Below, piece after piece: positions 9,014-17,788 of a stretch of DNA of 64,000 nucleotides. Every line of letters begins with the position of its first letter. Position 1 is the first letter of the stretch. The notes under the pieces were generated by a model. It saw nothing but the letters and a program-made list of their open reading frames with translations, was not told where the DNA came from and made no database searches. This stretch comes from Actinomadura sp. 7K507 (GTDB lineage: Bacteria > Actinomycetota > Actinomycetes > Streptosporangiales > Streptosporangiaceae), in the NCBI RefSeq assembly GCF_004348425.1, contig NZ_SMKK01000001.1, forward strand, positions 1 through 64,000, read 5' to 3'. The translations under genes and the position numbers were made by a program.

Positions 9014-9901
9014 ATGGACATAGGGTTCATCGGTTTGGGCGTGATGGGGCGGCCGATGGCCGCCAACCTCATCGCGGCCGGTCACCGGCTGACCGTCTAT
9101 CGCGACAGTGCGGCGGCCCGGGAGGTACTCGGGAACGAAGCGCGATTCGGCCGCTCCGTGGCGGAGGCGGTTCGGGACAGCGAAGTCGTCGTTCTCATGC
9201 TCCCCGACACACCTGACGTGGAGGCCGTCATGCGCGGAGAGGACGGCGTGCTCTCCGCACTGCGGCCGGGCACTCTCGTTATCGACATGAGTTCGATCTC
9301 ACCGGCCGCCGAGAGGGAACTCGCCGACGAGGTCGCCAAGGCCGGCGGCAGCCACCTCGACGCCCCGGTGTCCGGCGGGGAGGTCGGAGCACGCGAAGGG
9401 ACGCTGTCGATCATGGTCGGCGGCGCCCCGGAGGCCGTCGAGAGGGCGACGCCGGTTCTCGAGGTCCTCGGGTCCCGGATCTCCCACATCGGCGCGGCCG
9501 GGGCCGGGCAAGTGGCGAAGGTCGCCAACCAGATCGTGGTCGGCGTGACGATCGAGGCGGTCGCCGAGGCGTTGCGCTTGGCCGAGGCAGCCGGCGTGGC
9601 CCCCGACGCCGTCCGCGAAGCCCTGTTGGGCGGATTCGCGGCATCGCGCGTGCTCGATGTGCACGGGGCACGGATGATCAAGGGCGAGTTCGAGCCGGGC
9701 TTCCGCATGAAGCTTCACCGCAAGGACCTCGGACTCGCCGTGGAGGCGTCGGCTCGGCTCGACGTGCCGTTGCCTGCCTCGGCTCTGGTGCACCAGCTCA
9801 TGAACGCCGCGGTCGCCACGGGCCTGGGCGACCACGACCACTCCGCCCTCAGGTTGCTTGCGGACGGGCGGACGGGCGGACTGTCCACCGCGCTGGAGTG
9901 A
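9014..9901 (+). CDS. NAD(P)-dependent beta-hydroxyacid dehydrogenase (3-hydroxyisobutyrate / tartronate-semialdehyde reductase family)
   Basis: A 295-residue enzyme. The N-terminal GFIGLGVMGRPMAANL is the dinucleotide-binding signature of the family, DAPVSGGEVGAREGTLSIMV is the substrate-binding loop, and the catalytic lysine lies in GQVAKVANQ. ATG at 9014 follows GGAGGCGGGA. It is 31 bp downstream of the hydrolase gene and likely co-transcribed. Substrates of the family are short beta-hydroxy acids such as glycerate/tartronate semialdehyde, so a role late in sugar-acid breakdown is plausible. Confidence 0.92.
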   Translation: MDIGFIGLGVMGRPMAANLIAAGHRLTVYRDSAAAREVLGNEARFGRSVAEAVRDSEVVVLMLPDTPDVEAVMRGEDGVLSALRPGTLVIDMSSISPAAERELADEVAKAGGSHLDAPVSGGEVGAREGTLSIMVGGAPEAVERATPVLEVLGSRISHIGAAGAGQVAKVANQIVVGVTIEAVAEALRLAEAAGVAPDAVREALLGGFAASRVLDVHGARMIKGEFEPGFRMKLHRKDLGLAVEASARLDVPLPASALVHQLMNAAVATGLGDHDHSALRLLADGRTGGLSTALE

Positions 9902-10042
9902 CCGCAACGGATTCACTTACCCGCGACATGGTCCAGGGCGCCCGTACATGGTGATCACACCCTGCGTCGGCTGGGAGCAGGCGTGGCACTCACCGTCCGA
10001 CCAGGCTTCCCGCGTCCCTTCGACAGAAAGAGGACATCCCGC

Positions 10043-12103
10043 ATGCCGAGCAGATGGCAGGAGCCGTTCACCGTCTTCCAGACGAACCTCCAGGAAATCG
10101 ATGCCGCGATGGACGTCGAGGCCGCGCTCGACGTCATCAAGAGTCACGGCGCGGACACGTGGCTGGTCAACGCCGGCGGAATCGTCGCGTTCTACCCGAC
10201 GGATCTGCCGTACCAAGTACGGAACCCGTTCCTCGCCGACCGTCCTGGCGGGGACCTGCTGGGCGACGCCGTGACCGCGGCCAAACGGCAGGGAGTCCGG
10301 GTGATCGCGCGGCTGGACCTCTCCAAGGTCGCCGCCAGCGTCGCCGCCGAGCACCCCGAGTGGCTGTTCACCTCCGCCACAGGCGAGCCACAGATCTACA
10401 ACGCGCTCTACAGCACCTGCCCCTCTGGGGAGTATTACCAAGAGCGCGCGCTGGAGATCGTCGACGAGATCCTCGACCGGTACGCCGTGGACGGCTTCTT
10501 CGTCAACTGGTTCAACTTCAACCTGCGCGACTACAGCGAAGTGATCCACGGCATCTGCCATTGCGCCTCGTGCTCCGAGCGGTTCGCCGAGTTCAGTGGC
10601 GGTCGGGAACTCCCCGAAAGCCACGAGACCGCCGGCTTCCCCCTCTGGCAGCGTTACACCGACGCCACGCTGGGGAAGCTCGGGCGGAAGTACAGCGATC
10701 ACTTGGCGTCGCGTGACCGCGACCTCGCGTTCATCCTGTCCAAGGGCGCTCCCGTGCTCTACTGCGAGGGCAACAACGCCTTCCGGCACATGCCCGGCAA
10801 GGAGCTGTGGCCCCATGCGACCGCCGAGGCGGTGAGCGCCCACACCTCGGCCCGGCCGGACGCACCGCTCGTCCTGAACGCGCCCGCTCACGTCGATTCG
10901 ACGTACCGCATGGGTGCAGAGCAGCCCGAGCATGTCGCCCAGCACCTGATCCAGGCGATCGCGCGCGGTGGGAACCCCTCGACCTACATCCTCGGCGCAC
11001 CGGGACGGTTGCCGATGGCGAGCGTCTCGCTTGCCCGGCACGTGACCCGGTTCCACCGCGAACATCACGATCTCTACGCGGCGTTGGGGACGGCCGCGAC
11101 GATCGGCCTGGTTCGGCCCGGGATCGGGCGCGGCGGGTATGCGGCCTACTTCGACACCCTCGAGGAATTCCGCGGGACGTACCAGGCGCTGCAGCAGAAA
11201 CACCTGCCTTTCGACGTGCTCGGGCTTCGCGATCTGACGACGATGGCCGCCGACGGCATGCTGGACCGTTACCGGCTCATCGTGCTGCCCGACGTCGGGG
11301 CCCTCGGAGCCGAAGCAGCCGGCGTACTGGACGCGTTCGTCGAACGTGGCGGGAACCTGCTCACCACCGGCAGCAGTGGGACCACGCCGGAGGGCCGTGT
11401 GGAACTCGCGGCGAGTCCGGCGGCGCGCCGCATCGGCGCCCAGCTCTCGGGCCAGGAGGTGTGGTCGACCTACGCCACCCTGGACGAGCAGCCGTACGCC
11501 GACGAGAACCGGTTCGTGGGCTCGGTCGTCCCGGTGTACGGAACCAACGCCCGCTATGTCTGGAAGCCGGGCACCGGCAAGGCGGGGTCCATGCTCGCCC
11601 AAGCCCCGTGGGGCCCACCGGAGCTGTCCTACGGCCACACCGCCAGCGGCGACCCGGCGGTCGCCTCGATCCGGTACGGATCCGGCGTTTCGTCCATGAT
11701 CACGTGGACCGTCGGCCGCACGTACCGGGAGTTCGCGAAGACCGAGATCCGCGAACACTTGCTGAGCGTGGCGGAGCCGCTGGCGGAGGTCCGGGTGAGC
11801 GCGGCACTGCCCGAGCAGGTCGAGCTGGTCCTCGGCCGAGACGACGAGGGCTACGTGGTGCACCTGCTCAACCAGACGGGAGCACGACGACGCTCATTCG
11901 GTCCGCACGTGCCCGTCGGCGACGGCCACCTGGTGCTCCACCGTGCGACCGGGAACGAGTCGGCCACCGCGCTGGTGGCCGGTCAGAAACTCGCCACACG
12001 ACTGGATGAGCACGGGCTCGACATCGCCCTCCCGGCCATCGACCTGTTCGAGGTGATCCGCATCCGTTCGGCCACGGACGGGAAGAACCGACGTGAATCG
12101 TGA
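10043..12103 (+). CDS. GHL6-like putative glycosidase with beta-galactosidase-trimerisation-like domain
   Basis: A 686-residue cytoplasmic protein. The first 350 residues form a barrel-like region with VDGFFVNWFNFNLRDY and the cysteine cluster CHCASCSERFAEF, typical of the hypothetical glycosyl hydrolase 6 family and relatives of GH42. Residues about 370-480 (LRDLTTMAADGMLDRYRLIV, then ALGAEAAGVLDAFVERGG) resemble the GH42 trimerisation/glutamine-amidotransferase-like domain. The start at 10043 is chosen for AAAGAGGA eight bases upstream. It closes the left block of the regulon. No member that I recall has a firmly known substrate, so the activity is unassigned. Confidence 0.75.
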   Translation: MPSRWQEPFTVFQTNLQEIDAAMDVEAALDVIKSHGADTWLVNAGGIVAFYPTDLPYQVRNPFLADRPGGDLLGDAVTAAKRQGVRVIARLDLSKVAASVAAEHPEWLFTSATGEPQIYNALYSTCPSGEYYQERALEIVDEILDRYAVDGFFVNWFNFNLRDYSEVIHGICHCASCSERFAEFSGGRELPESHETAGFPLWQRYTDATLGKLGRKYSDHLASRDRDLAFILSKGAPVLYCEGNNAFRHMPGKELWPHATAEAVSAHTSARPDAPLVLNAPAHVDSTYRMGAEQPEHVAQHLIQAIARGGNPSTYILGAPGRLPMASVSLARHVTRFHREHHDLYAALGTAATIGLVRPGIGRGGYAAYFDTLEEFRGTYQALQQKHLPFDVLGLRDLTTMAADGMLDRYRLIVLPDVGALGAEAAGVLDAFVERGGNLLTTGSSGTTPEGRVELAASPAARRIGAQLSGQEVWSTYATLDEQPYADENRFVGSVVPVYGTNARYVWKPGTGKAGSMLAQAPWGPPELSYGHTASGDPAVASIRYGSGVSSMITWTVGRTYREFAKTEIREHLLSVAEPLAEVRVSAALPEQVELVLGRDDEGYVVHLLNQTGARRRSFGPHVPVGDGHLVLHRATGNESATALVAGQKLATRLDEHGLDIALPAIDLFEVIRIRSATDGKNRRES

Positions 12104-12259
12104 GGCTCTGTCATTCTTCCAGGGGTTTCGCGCGACGACCGCTGGACCGTCCGGCACGAGGCCTCATCACGTGGCCCTATAGACAGTGGCCCCATAGATG
12201 GCGGTGGCTGCGCAAGCTTGCTGCCGAGCGCCTGAACGGATGCCCGCCGGACCGCAACG

Positions 12260-13303
12260 TCATCCCCGCAACGCTCCAGGGGTGCGCGAGTTGGCGCGGC
12301 GCCGGGTCGTGGATGCTCGCACCACCAGCCGGACGGGCAGCTTCATCGGGCCGCCGGCACGGGCGGCGGGGGTGCCCCGGTGAGAGAGGACGGCGTCGAC
12401 CGCCGTCCGGCCCTGGACGCGCAGTGGTGCGGCCACGGTGGTCAGGCCGGGGGTGACGATCCGGGCGGGGAAGATGTCGTCGAACCCGATGACACTCGTC
12501 TCCTCCGGGATCCGGACGCCGCCCGCCTGGAGGCCGAGGATGAGCCCGATGGCGAGCTGGTCGTTGTAGGTGACGATGGCCGTGGGCAGGTCGTCGCGGA
12601 GCCGGGCGGCGGCATGGCCGCCCCCCGCGACCGTCGGGGCGAACGGGCCGATGCGCTGGACGCGCCGGCCGAGCACGGCGGCGGCCTCGCGGAGGCTCCG
12701 CCAGCGCATCCCGTCCGCCCAGGACGCCTCCGGCCCGGCGACATAGACCAGCGCGTGGTGCCCGAGGCCGGCCAGATGCTCGGCGGCCAGCCGCATCCCG
12801 CACGGATCGTCCAGCACGATGCTGGGGACATCGGCGACCTCCCGGCTGAGGACGACCGTCGGCCGCTGCTTGGCCGTCATGCGGATGGCCGAGTCCGGCA
12901 GCCGGGTGCCGGCGAGCACAACGCCCTCGACACCCGGCAGTGCCCGCTCCAGGCTGCCGCGCTCGAGCCGCTCGGACTCCTGGGTGTCGATGAGCAGCAG
13001 CACGTAGCCGGCCTCGGCTGCGGCCGACTCGGCGCCCCGGATGATCTCGGCGAAGAAGGGGTTGGTGACGTCCGAGACGATGAGGGCGAGCATCGAGGTG
13101 CGGCCGTCGGGGGCCGCCGCGGCGGGCGGGGTGGCGCGGTAGCCGAGCTCGGCCGCCACCCGCCGGATGCGCTCGGCGGTCGCCGCGCTGACCCGCCCGG
13201 GACGGGCGAAGGCCCGCGACACGGTCGAGGTGGCCACTCCCGCGGCCTTCGCCACGTCGTAGATCGTCGGTGGCCTGCCGGAGTCTTCCGCGTCGACGGT
13301 CAT
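12260..13303 (-). CDS. LacI-family transcriptional regulator
   Basis: A 347-residue repressor with an N-terminal LacI helix-turn-helix (TIYDVAKAAGVATSTVSRAF, residues about 13-32, then the hinge region) and a periplasmic-binding-protein-like sensor domain (LALIVSDVTNPFFAEIIRGA, VIGFDDI). ATG at 13303 is chosen over a GTG at 13309 because GGAGG at 13313-13317 is correctly spaced only for the ATG. It is divergent from the SBP operon across 133 bp carrying operator site 2. As the only LacI gene in the window, it is the obvious candidate to bind all five 24-bp sites. The inducer is probably a uronide or sugar acid, which is inference. Confidence 0.94.
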   Translation of the reverse strand: MTVDAEDSGRPPTIYDVAKAAGVATSTVSRAFARPGRVSAATAERIRRVAAELGYRATPPAAAAPDGRTSMLALIVSDVTNPFFAEIIRGAESAAAEAGYVLLLIDTQESERLERGSLERALPGVEGVVLAGTRLPDSAIRMTAKQRPTVVLSREVADVPSIVLDDPCGMRLAAEHLAGLGHHALVYVAGPEASWADGMRWRSLREAAAVLGRRVQRIGPFAPTVAGGGHAAARLRDDLPTAIVTYNDQLAIGLILGLQAGGVRIPEETSVIGFDDIFPARIVTPGLTTVAAPLRVQGRTAVDAVLSHRGTPAARAGGPMKLPVRLVVRASTTRRRANSRTPGALRG

Positions 13304-13324
13304 CCGCACTCACCTCCACATCGC

Positions 13325-13339
13325 GAGAACGACGTTCTC
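13325..13339. promoter_or_regulatory. Perfect 15-bp palindrome beside operator site 2
   Basis: GAGAACG-A-CGTTCTC is a perfect dyad immediately upstream (toward lacI) of the 24-bp operator. Its counterpart beside site 1 at 3531-3551 keeps the GAGAA and TTCTC arms, which argues for function. It could be a second regulator's site or a second LacI contact. Confidence 0.6.
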
Positions 13340-13346
13340 CGCTAGT

Positions 13347-13370
13347 GACAACATATGGCAACCTCTTGCC
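13347..13370 (+). promoter_or_regulatory. LacI-type operator, site 2 (lacI / SBP operon divergent promoter)
   Basis: This 24-bp element fits GRCAAC-N3-TGGCAA-N4-TTGYC and is identical to site 1. It lies between the divergent lacI gene and the transporter operon and so can control both, including autoregulation. Confidence 0.8.
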
Positions 13371-13436
13371 GCTCCGCACGAGCCGACGTCTGATGGGCGC
13401 GTAACCGACCGTTCTCCAGGACGAAGGAACCCCCAG

Positions 13437-14981
13437 ATGCGTATTCGTTCATCGGGTCGGCGACTGCGACCCCGGGCCCTCACCGCGGTCGCGGCCACGG
13501 CAGCGCTGCTGGCGACGGCGTCCTGCGGCGGTTCGGGCGGGGACTCGTCGACGGGCACCAAGACGCTGACCCTCGCCATCCAGGGCGCACCCAACTCGTT
13601 CGACCCCGCGCAACTCGTGGAGGGAACGCAGGCCTACGCCTGGAGCGCGGTCTTCGACACACTGCTGGTCGTCGACGACAAGGGCGAGCTGCAGCCGAAC
13701 GCGGCCGAGAGCTGGAGCTACTCCGACGACCGGAAGACGCTCACCCTGAAACTGCGTGACGGCATGACGTTCAGCACCGGCGACCCGGTGACCTCCGCCG
13801 CCGTGAAGGCGACGCTGGAACGGACGATGTCGACGCCGAGCCCGAACCAGTTCAAGCTGTCGGCGGTCAAGTCGGTGGAGGCGCCCGACGAACGCACGGT
13901 CGTCCTCGGCCTGAAGGAGCCGGACGGGGCGCTGCTGCACTCGCTGGCGATGGCGGTGGGCGTGATCGGCGACCCGAAGACGCTGGACGCCGAGCGCACA
14001 GCGCTGAACCCGGTCGGTTCGGGGCCGTACGTCCTGGACGAGTCGACGGTCAACGACTCGACCTACGTGCTGAAGAAGCGCGACGACCACTGGAACGCGG
14101 ACGCGTACCCGTTCGAGACCTTCAAGATCCGGGTGATCAAGGACCGCACCGCGACGGTCAACGCCCTGCGGTCGGGTGAGCTCAACGCGGCGAGCGTCCA
14201 GGTCGACCACGTCGACCGGCTCGAGTCCGCCGGGTTCGAGGTGGAGTTCATCGACGCGGTCGCGGTGGGGGCACTGGCCCTCGTCGACCGGGACGGCGAA
14301 GTGGTCGAGCCGATGTCGGACGTGCGGGTGCGCCGTGCCATCAGCATGGCCTTCGACCGCGACAAGATCCTCAAGCAGCTGCTGCGCGGCGCGGGCAGGA
14401 CGACACAGCAGATGTTCAGCCCCAAGGGCACCGCCCACGACCCCGCGCTGGACAAGACCTACACCTACGATCCGGCCGCCGCGAAGAAGCTGCTCGCCGA
14501 GGCCGGGCACCCGGACGGGTTCGCGGTGCACATGCCCAGCCTGTTCCTCACCAAGCCGTTCGAGCCGACCATCAGCCAGTCGCTCGCGGAGATCGGCATC
14601 AAGGTGACCTGGGACCCGACACCGCCGCAGAACAGCGTGTCGGCGGTCACCTCGAAAAAGTACGGGATGTTCGTCCTCGTCGACGGGCTGAACGCGGCGC
14701 CGATCGAGGCGAAGACCTTCATCAACCCGGACGGCACCAGGAACGTGTTCGGCAGCACCGACCCCGAGCTGACGAAACTGCTGAATCAGGCGAACGCCGC
14801 ACAGGACCCGGCGAAGGCGGCCGAACTGTACAAGCGGATCAACGCGTTCACGGTCGAGAACGCATGGTTCGCACCGATCTTCTACAGCGGGCGCCACTGG
14901 GCAACGGCCGACGGGGTCGAGTTCCTCGGCGACGGATCCAACGTCTTCTCCAGTGTCCGGACGTTCGGCGCCTCCGGCTAG
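13437..14981 (+). CDS. ABC transporter substrate-binding lipoprotein, family 5 (copy 2)
   Basis: A 514-residue SBP_bac_5 protein, first gene of the transporter operon. It has a basic N-terminus, a hydrophobic segment, a lipobox ending TASC at Cys30, and the same body as copy 1 at 1866-3410. Most of the chain is identical between copies. The clearest divergence is residues about 413-450 (MFVLVDGLNAAPIEAK here against MFLHVEGLGATPVEVK), plus scattered changes near 60-72 and 275-293. ATG follows GAAGGAA. A strong hairpin separates it from the permease genes, as expected when the binding protein is made in excess. Glycosidases in the same operon suggest an oligosaccharide or glycoside ligand rather than a peptide. 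Confidence 0.94.
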   Translation: MRIRSSGRRLRPRALTAVAATAALLATASCGGSGGDSSTGTKTLTLAIQGAPNSFDPAQLVEGTQAYAWSAVFDTLLVVDDKGELQPNAAESWSYSDDRKTLTLKLRDGMTFSTGDPVTSAAVKATLERTMSTPSPNQFKLSAVKSVEAPDERTVVLGLKEPDGALLHSLAMAVGVIGDPKTLDAERTALNPVGSGPYVLDESTVNDSTYVLKKRDDHWNADAYPFETFKIRVIKDRTATVNALRSGELNAASVQVDHVDRLESAGFEVEFIDAVAVGALALVDRDGEVVEPMSDVRVRRAISMAFDRDKILKQLLRGAGRTTQQMFSPKGTAHDPALDKTYTYDPAAAKKLLAEAGHPDGFAVHMPSLFLTKPFEPTISQSLAEIGIKVTWDPTPPQNSVSAVTSKKYGMFVLVDGLNAAPIEAKTFINPDGTRNVFGSTDPELTKLLNQANAAQDPAKAAELYKRINAFTVENAWFAPIFYSGRHWATADGVEFLGDGSNVFSSVRTFGASG

Positions 14982-14986
14982 TCCGC

Positions 14987-15021
14987 GTCCCCGGACGGCG
15001 GCCGTGCCGCCGTCCGGGGAC
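14987..15021 (+). terminator. Perfect 16-bp hairpin between SBP and permease genes
   Basis: GTCCCCGGACGGCGGC pairs perfectly with its complement across a 3-base loop, starting 6 bp after the SBP stop. There is no T-tract. It probably acts as a partial terminator or an mRNA-stabilising 3' structure that raises SBP expression above the permease genes. Confidence 0.7.
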
Positions 15022-15047
15022 GTGCCGCCCACCCCGAAAGAGTCCCC

Positions 15048-15989
15048 ATGTTCCTCTACGTGCTGCGTCGCCTTTCCACGGGCCTGGTCCTCGCGGTACT
15101 GGTGACGGCGATCACGTTCCTGCTGCTCAGCACCTCCTTCAACAACATCGTCCGCGGCAGGCTGGGGCCGTCCGCGACACCGGAGACGGTCCGGGCCATG
15201 AAGGCCGACCTCGGGCTGGACCGGCCCGTGGCGGTGCAGTACGTCGACTGGCTGTGGCACGCGGTACGCGGCGACTTCGGCGTCTCCTACTTCACCAGCG
15301 AGCCGGTCGGCCCGGCCATCGCGGCGCGGCTCGGCGTGACGATGTCGATGCTGCTCGTCGCGCTGCTCGCGACCATCGCGGTGAGCATCACACTCGGGGT
15401 TCTCGCGGCGTCCCGCGGCGGCGTCCCGGACCGCATCGCGCAGGGCGCCTCGCTCTTCGGCTACCTCGTGCCGAACCTGCTGATCTCGATCGTCCTCGTC
15501 GTCGTGCTGGCGATCAACCTGGAACTGCTGCCGGCCACCGGGTACACCCCGCTCTCCGAGAACCCGGGCGCATGGGCGGCGTCGATCGCCATCCCGGTGT
15601 TCGCGTTGATGGTGAGCAGCGTCGCGGCGCTGACCGCGCAGATCCGCGGAACGATGATCGACGAACTGCGCAAGGACTACGTCCGGACGCTGCGCACGCG
15701 CGGCGTCCCGTCCCGGTCGATCGTCCTGCGGCACGCGCTGCGCAACGCCGCCGGGCCCGCGCTGACCGTGCTGTCGTTCGAGTTCATCACGATGCTCGGC
15801 AGCGCCCTCATCATCGAGAAGGTGTTCGCGCTGCCCGGATTCGGGAGCTACGCCTTCGAGGCGTCCTTGCAGGGCGACGTCCCGATCATCATGGGCATCA
15901 GCGTGTTCGGTGTCCTGCTCGTCGTCGGCATGAACCTCGCCGTCGACCTCGTGAACGGCTGGCTCACCCCGAAAGCGAGGATCTTTTGA
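15048..15989 (+). CDS. ABC transporter permease, DppB-type
   Basis: A 313-residue inner-membrane permease. It has an N-terminal TM helix (RRLSTGLVLAVLVTAITFLL), a periplasmic loop with the family's LGLDRPVAVQYVDWL, then about five more TM helices. The cytoplasmic EAA loop that contacts the ATPase is visible as DYVRTLRTRGVPSRSIVLRH. It would pair with the permease half of the next gene, whose TTG start overlaps this stop. Confidence 0.95.
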   Translation: MFLYVLRRLSTGLVLAVLVTAITFLLLSTSFNNIVRGRLGPSATPETVRAMKADLGLDRPVAVQYVDWLWHAVRGDFGVSYFTSEPVGPAIAARLGVTMSMLLVALLATIAVSITLGVLAASRGGVPDRIAQGASLFGYLVPNLLISIVLVVVLAINLELLPATGYTPLSENPGAWAASIAIPVFALMVSSVAALTAQIRGTMIDELRKDYVRTLRTRGVPSRSIVLRHALRNAAGPALTVLSFEFITMLGSALIIEKVFALPGFGSYAFEASLQGDVPIIMGISVFGVLLVVGMNLAVDLVNGWLTPKARIF

Positions 15990-17788
15990 GCACCGGCACG
16001 CCCCGGACCGTCCCGCGCCGCAGATCGACGGCGCGCAAGCTACTCCGGGACCCGCAGGCCGTCAGCACGGCCGCACTGCTGCTGATCATCGTGCTGCTCG
16101 GCCTGCTCACCCCGGTCCTCACAGAGCGCGGGCCGAACGAGGCGTCCCTGGACGTGATCAACGCCGGCGTCGGGACGCCCGGGTATCCGCTCGGCGGCGA
16201 TCAGAGCGGCCGCGACATCTGGGCGCGGCTGCTCCCCTCGATCAACACCAGCGTGGTGTCGGCGCTGATCGCGACGAGCATCGCGCTCGCCATCGGCGTG
16301 GCGTTCGGGCTGATCGGCGGCTACTTCGAGCGGCGGGTGCGAGGCGTCACCGAGTGGGTGTTCAGCCTCGTCATGGCCTTCCCCGGCCTGCTGCTGCTCA
16401 TCGTGCTGATGCCGGTGACGGGCGGCGACTACCGCGTCACCATGGCGATCTTCGGGGTGCTGCTGTCGCCGGGCATCTACCGGATCGTCCGCAACCTGGT
16501 CGTCGGGGTCAAGAACGAGCTGTTCGTGGACGCCGCGCGCGTCTCGGGCCTGCCGGAGCACCGCATCCTCGGACGGCATGTGCTGTCCGCCGTCCGCGGC
16601 CCGGTGATCATCGCGGCGGCGTTCCTCGCCGGGTCGGCGATCACGCTGCAGTCGGGCCTGGCGTTCCTCGGCGTCGGCTCGAGCACCGTCCCGAGTTTCG
16701 GGGCAATGATCGCCGACGGCTTCCTCAACCTGTACGACGAGCCGCTGCACTTCGTCTGGCCGAGCGTCACGCTCGGGGTCATCACCGCCTCCCTGGTCCT
16801 CTTCGGCAACGCGCTGCGCGACACGCTCGAGGGCGCACAGCCCAAGGCGTCCAAGATCGTCCCGACCGTGCGCCAGGAGAAGGAGCAGGCCGCCGACGGC
16901 AACGGGCCGTCCGCCGGGCTGCTGACGGTGGACGACCTCGCCATCGCCTACCCGACCCCGTCCGGCGAGCTGGAGACGGTCGTCGACGGCGTCACGCTGA
17001 GCCTCTCCTCCGGGGAGACGCTCGGCCTCGTCGGCGAGTCGGGGTCCGGTAAGACGCAGACCGCGTTCGCCGCGCTCGGCGTGCTGCCGGCGGAGGCGGT
17101 CGTCACGCGCGGCTCGATCAAGCTGGACGGGCGGGAGCTGCTCGGGCTGGACGAGCGCGAGCTGCGCAAGATCCGTGGGCGGTCCATCGCGTACGTCCCG
17201 CAGGAGCCGATGTCGAACCTGGACCCCTCGTTCACGGTGGGAGCGCAACTCGTCGAGGGCGTCCGGGCCTGCGCCGACAAGATGTCGCGGCGGGAGGCGC
17301 GCGCGCGGGTGCTCGCCCTCCTGAAGCGGGTCGACATCCCCGACCCGGAGCGGACGTTCCACTCCTACCCGCACCAGATCTCCGGCGGCATGGCGCAGCG
17401 GGTGCTGATCGCGGGCGCGGTCGCGAGCCGTCCGATCCTGCTCATCGCGGACGAACCGACCACGGCACTCGACGTGACGGTGCAGGCGGAGATCCTCGAC
17501 CTGCTGCGCGACCTGGAGAAGGAGCTGAACATGGCCGTGCTGCTGGTCACCCACAACTTCGGGGTGGTCGCCGACATCTGCGACAGGGTCGCGGTGATGC
17601 GGCGGGGCGAGATCGTCGAAACCGGCACCACGGCCGGCATCTTCCGCGACCCGCGGCATCCGTACACGCGGATGCTGCTCGATTCGAGCCTGGACGACAC
17701 CACCGGACGGTGCGATCCGCCACCGTCCGGCGCGCATCCGTCCGGCGAGCGTCCGTCCGGCGAGCCCGTCGAGAAGGAGGCGCGATGA
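15986..17788 (+). CDS. Fused ABC permease (DppC-type) and ATP-binding protein (DppD-type)
   Basis: A 600-residue fusion. Residues about 1-285 form a DppC-type permease with TM helices and an EAA loop ([19 protein letters not shown]). After a short linker, residues about 310-570 form an OppD-type ATPase: Walker [10 protein letters not shown], a Q-loop near [13 protein letters not shown], signature ISGGMAQRV and Walker [14 protein letters not shown]. The start is TTG at 15986 overlapping the previous stop (TTGA), with GAAAGCGAGGA just upstream. Such permease-ATPase fusions occur in other actinobacterial dipeptide-type importers. The stop overlaps the next ATG. Confidence 0.93.
   Translation: MSTGTPRTVPRRRSTARKLLRDPQAVSTAALLLIIVLLGLLTPVLTERGPNEASLDVINAGVGTPGYPLGGDQSGRDIWARLLPSINTSVVSALIATSIALAIGVAFGLIGGYFERRVRGVTEWVFSLVMAFPGLLLLIVLMPVTGGDYRVTMAIFGVLLSPGIYRIVRNLVVGVKNELFVDAARVSGLPEHRILGRHVLSAVRGPVIIAAAFLAGSAITLQSGLAFLGVGSSTVPSFGAMIADGFLNLYDEPLHFVWPSVTLGVITASLVLFGNALRDTLEGAQPKASKIVPTVRQEKEQAADGNGPSAGLLTVDDLAIAYPTPSGELETVVDGVTLSLSSGETLGLVGESGSGKTQTAFAALGVLPAEAVVTRGSIKLDGRELLGLDERELRKIRGRSIAYVPQEPMSNLDPSFTVGAQLVEGVRACADKMSRREARARVLALLKRVDIPDPERTFHSYPHQISGGMAQRVLIAGAVASRPILLIADEPTTALDVTVQAEILDLLRDLEKELNMAVLLVTHNFGVVADICDRVAVMRRGEIVETGTTAGIFRDPRHPYTRMLLDSSLDDTTGRCDPPPSGAHPSGERPSGEPVEKEAR

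Noticed and set aside
12104..12259. Possible small gene between the GHL6-like gene and lacI
   Set aside because: Frames here are short, rich in Trp/Arg and without ribosome site. I see no gene; it is the convergent 3' space of two genes.
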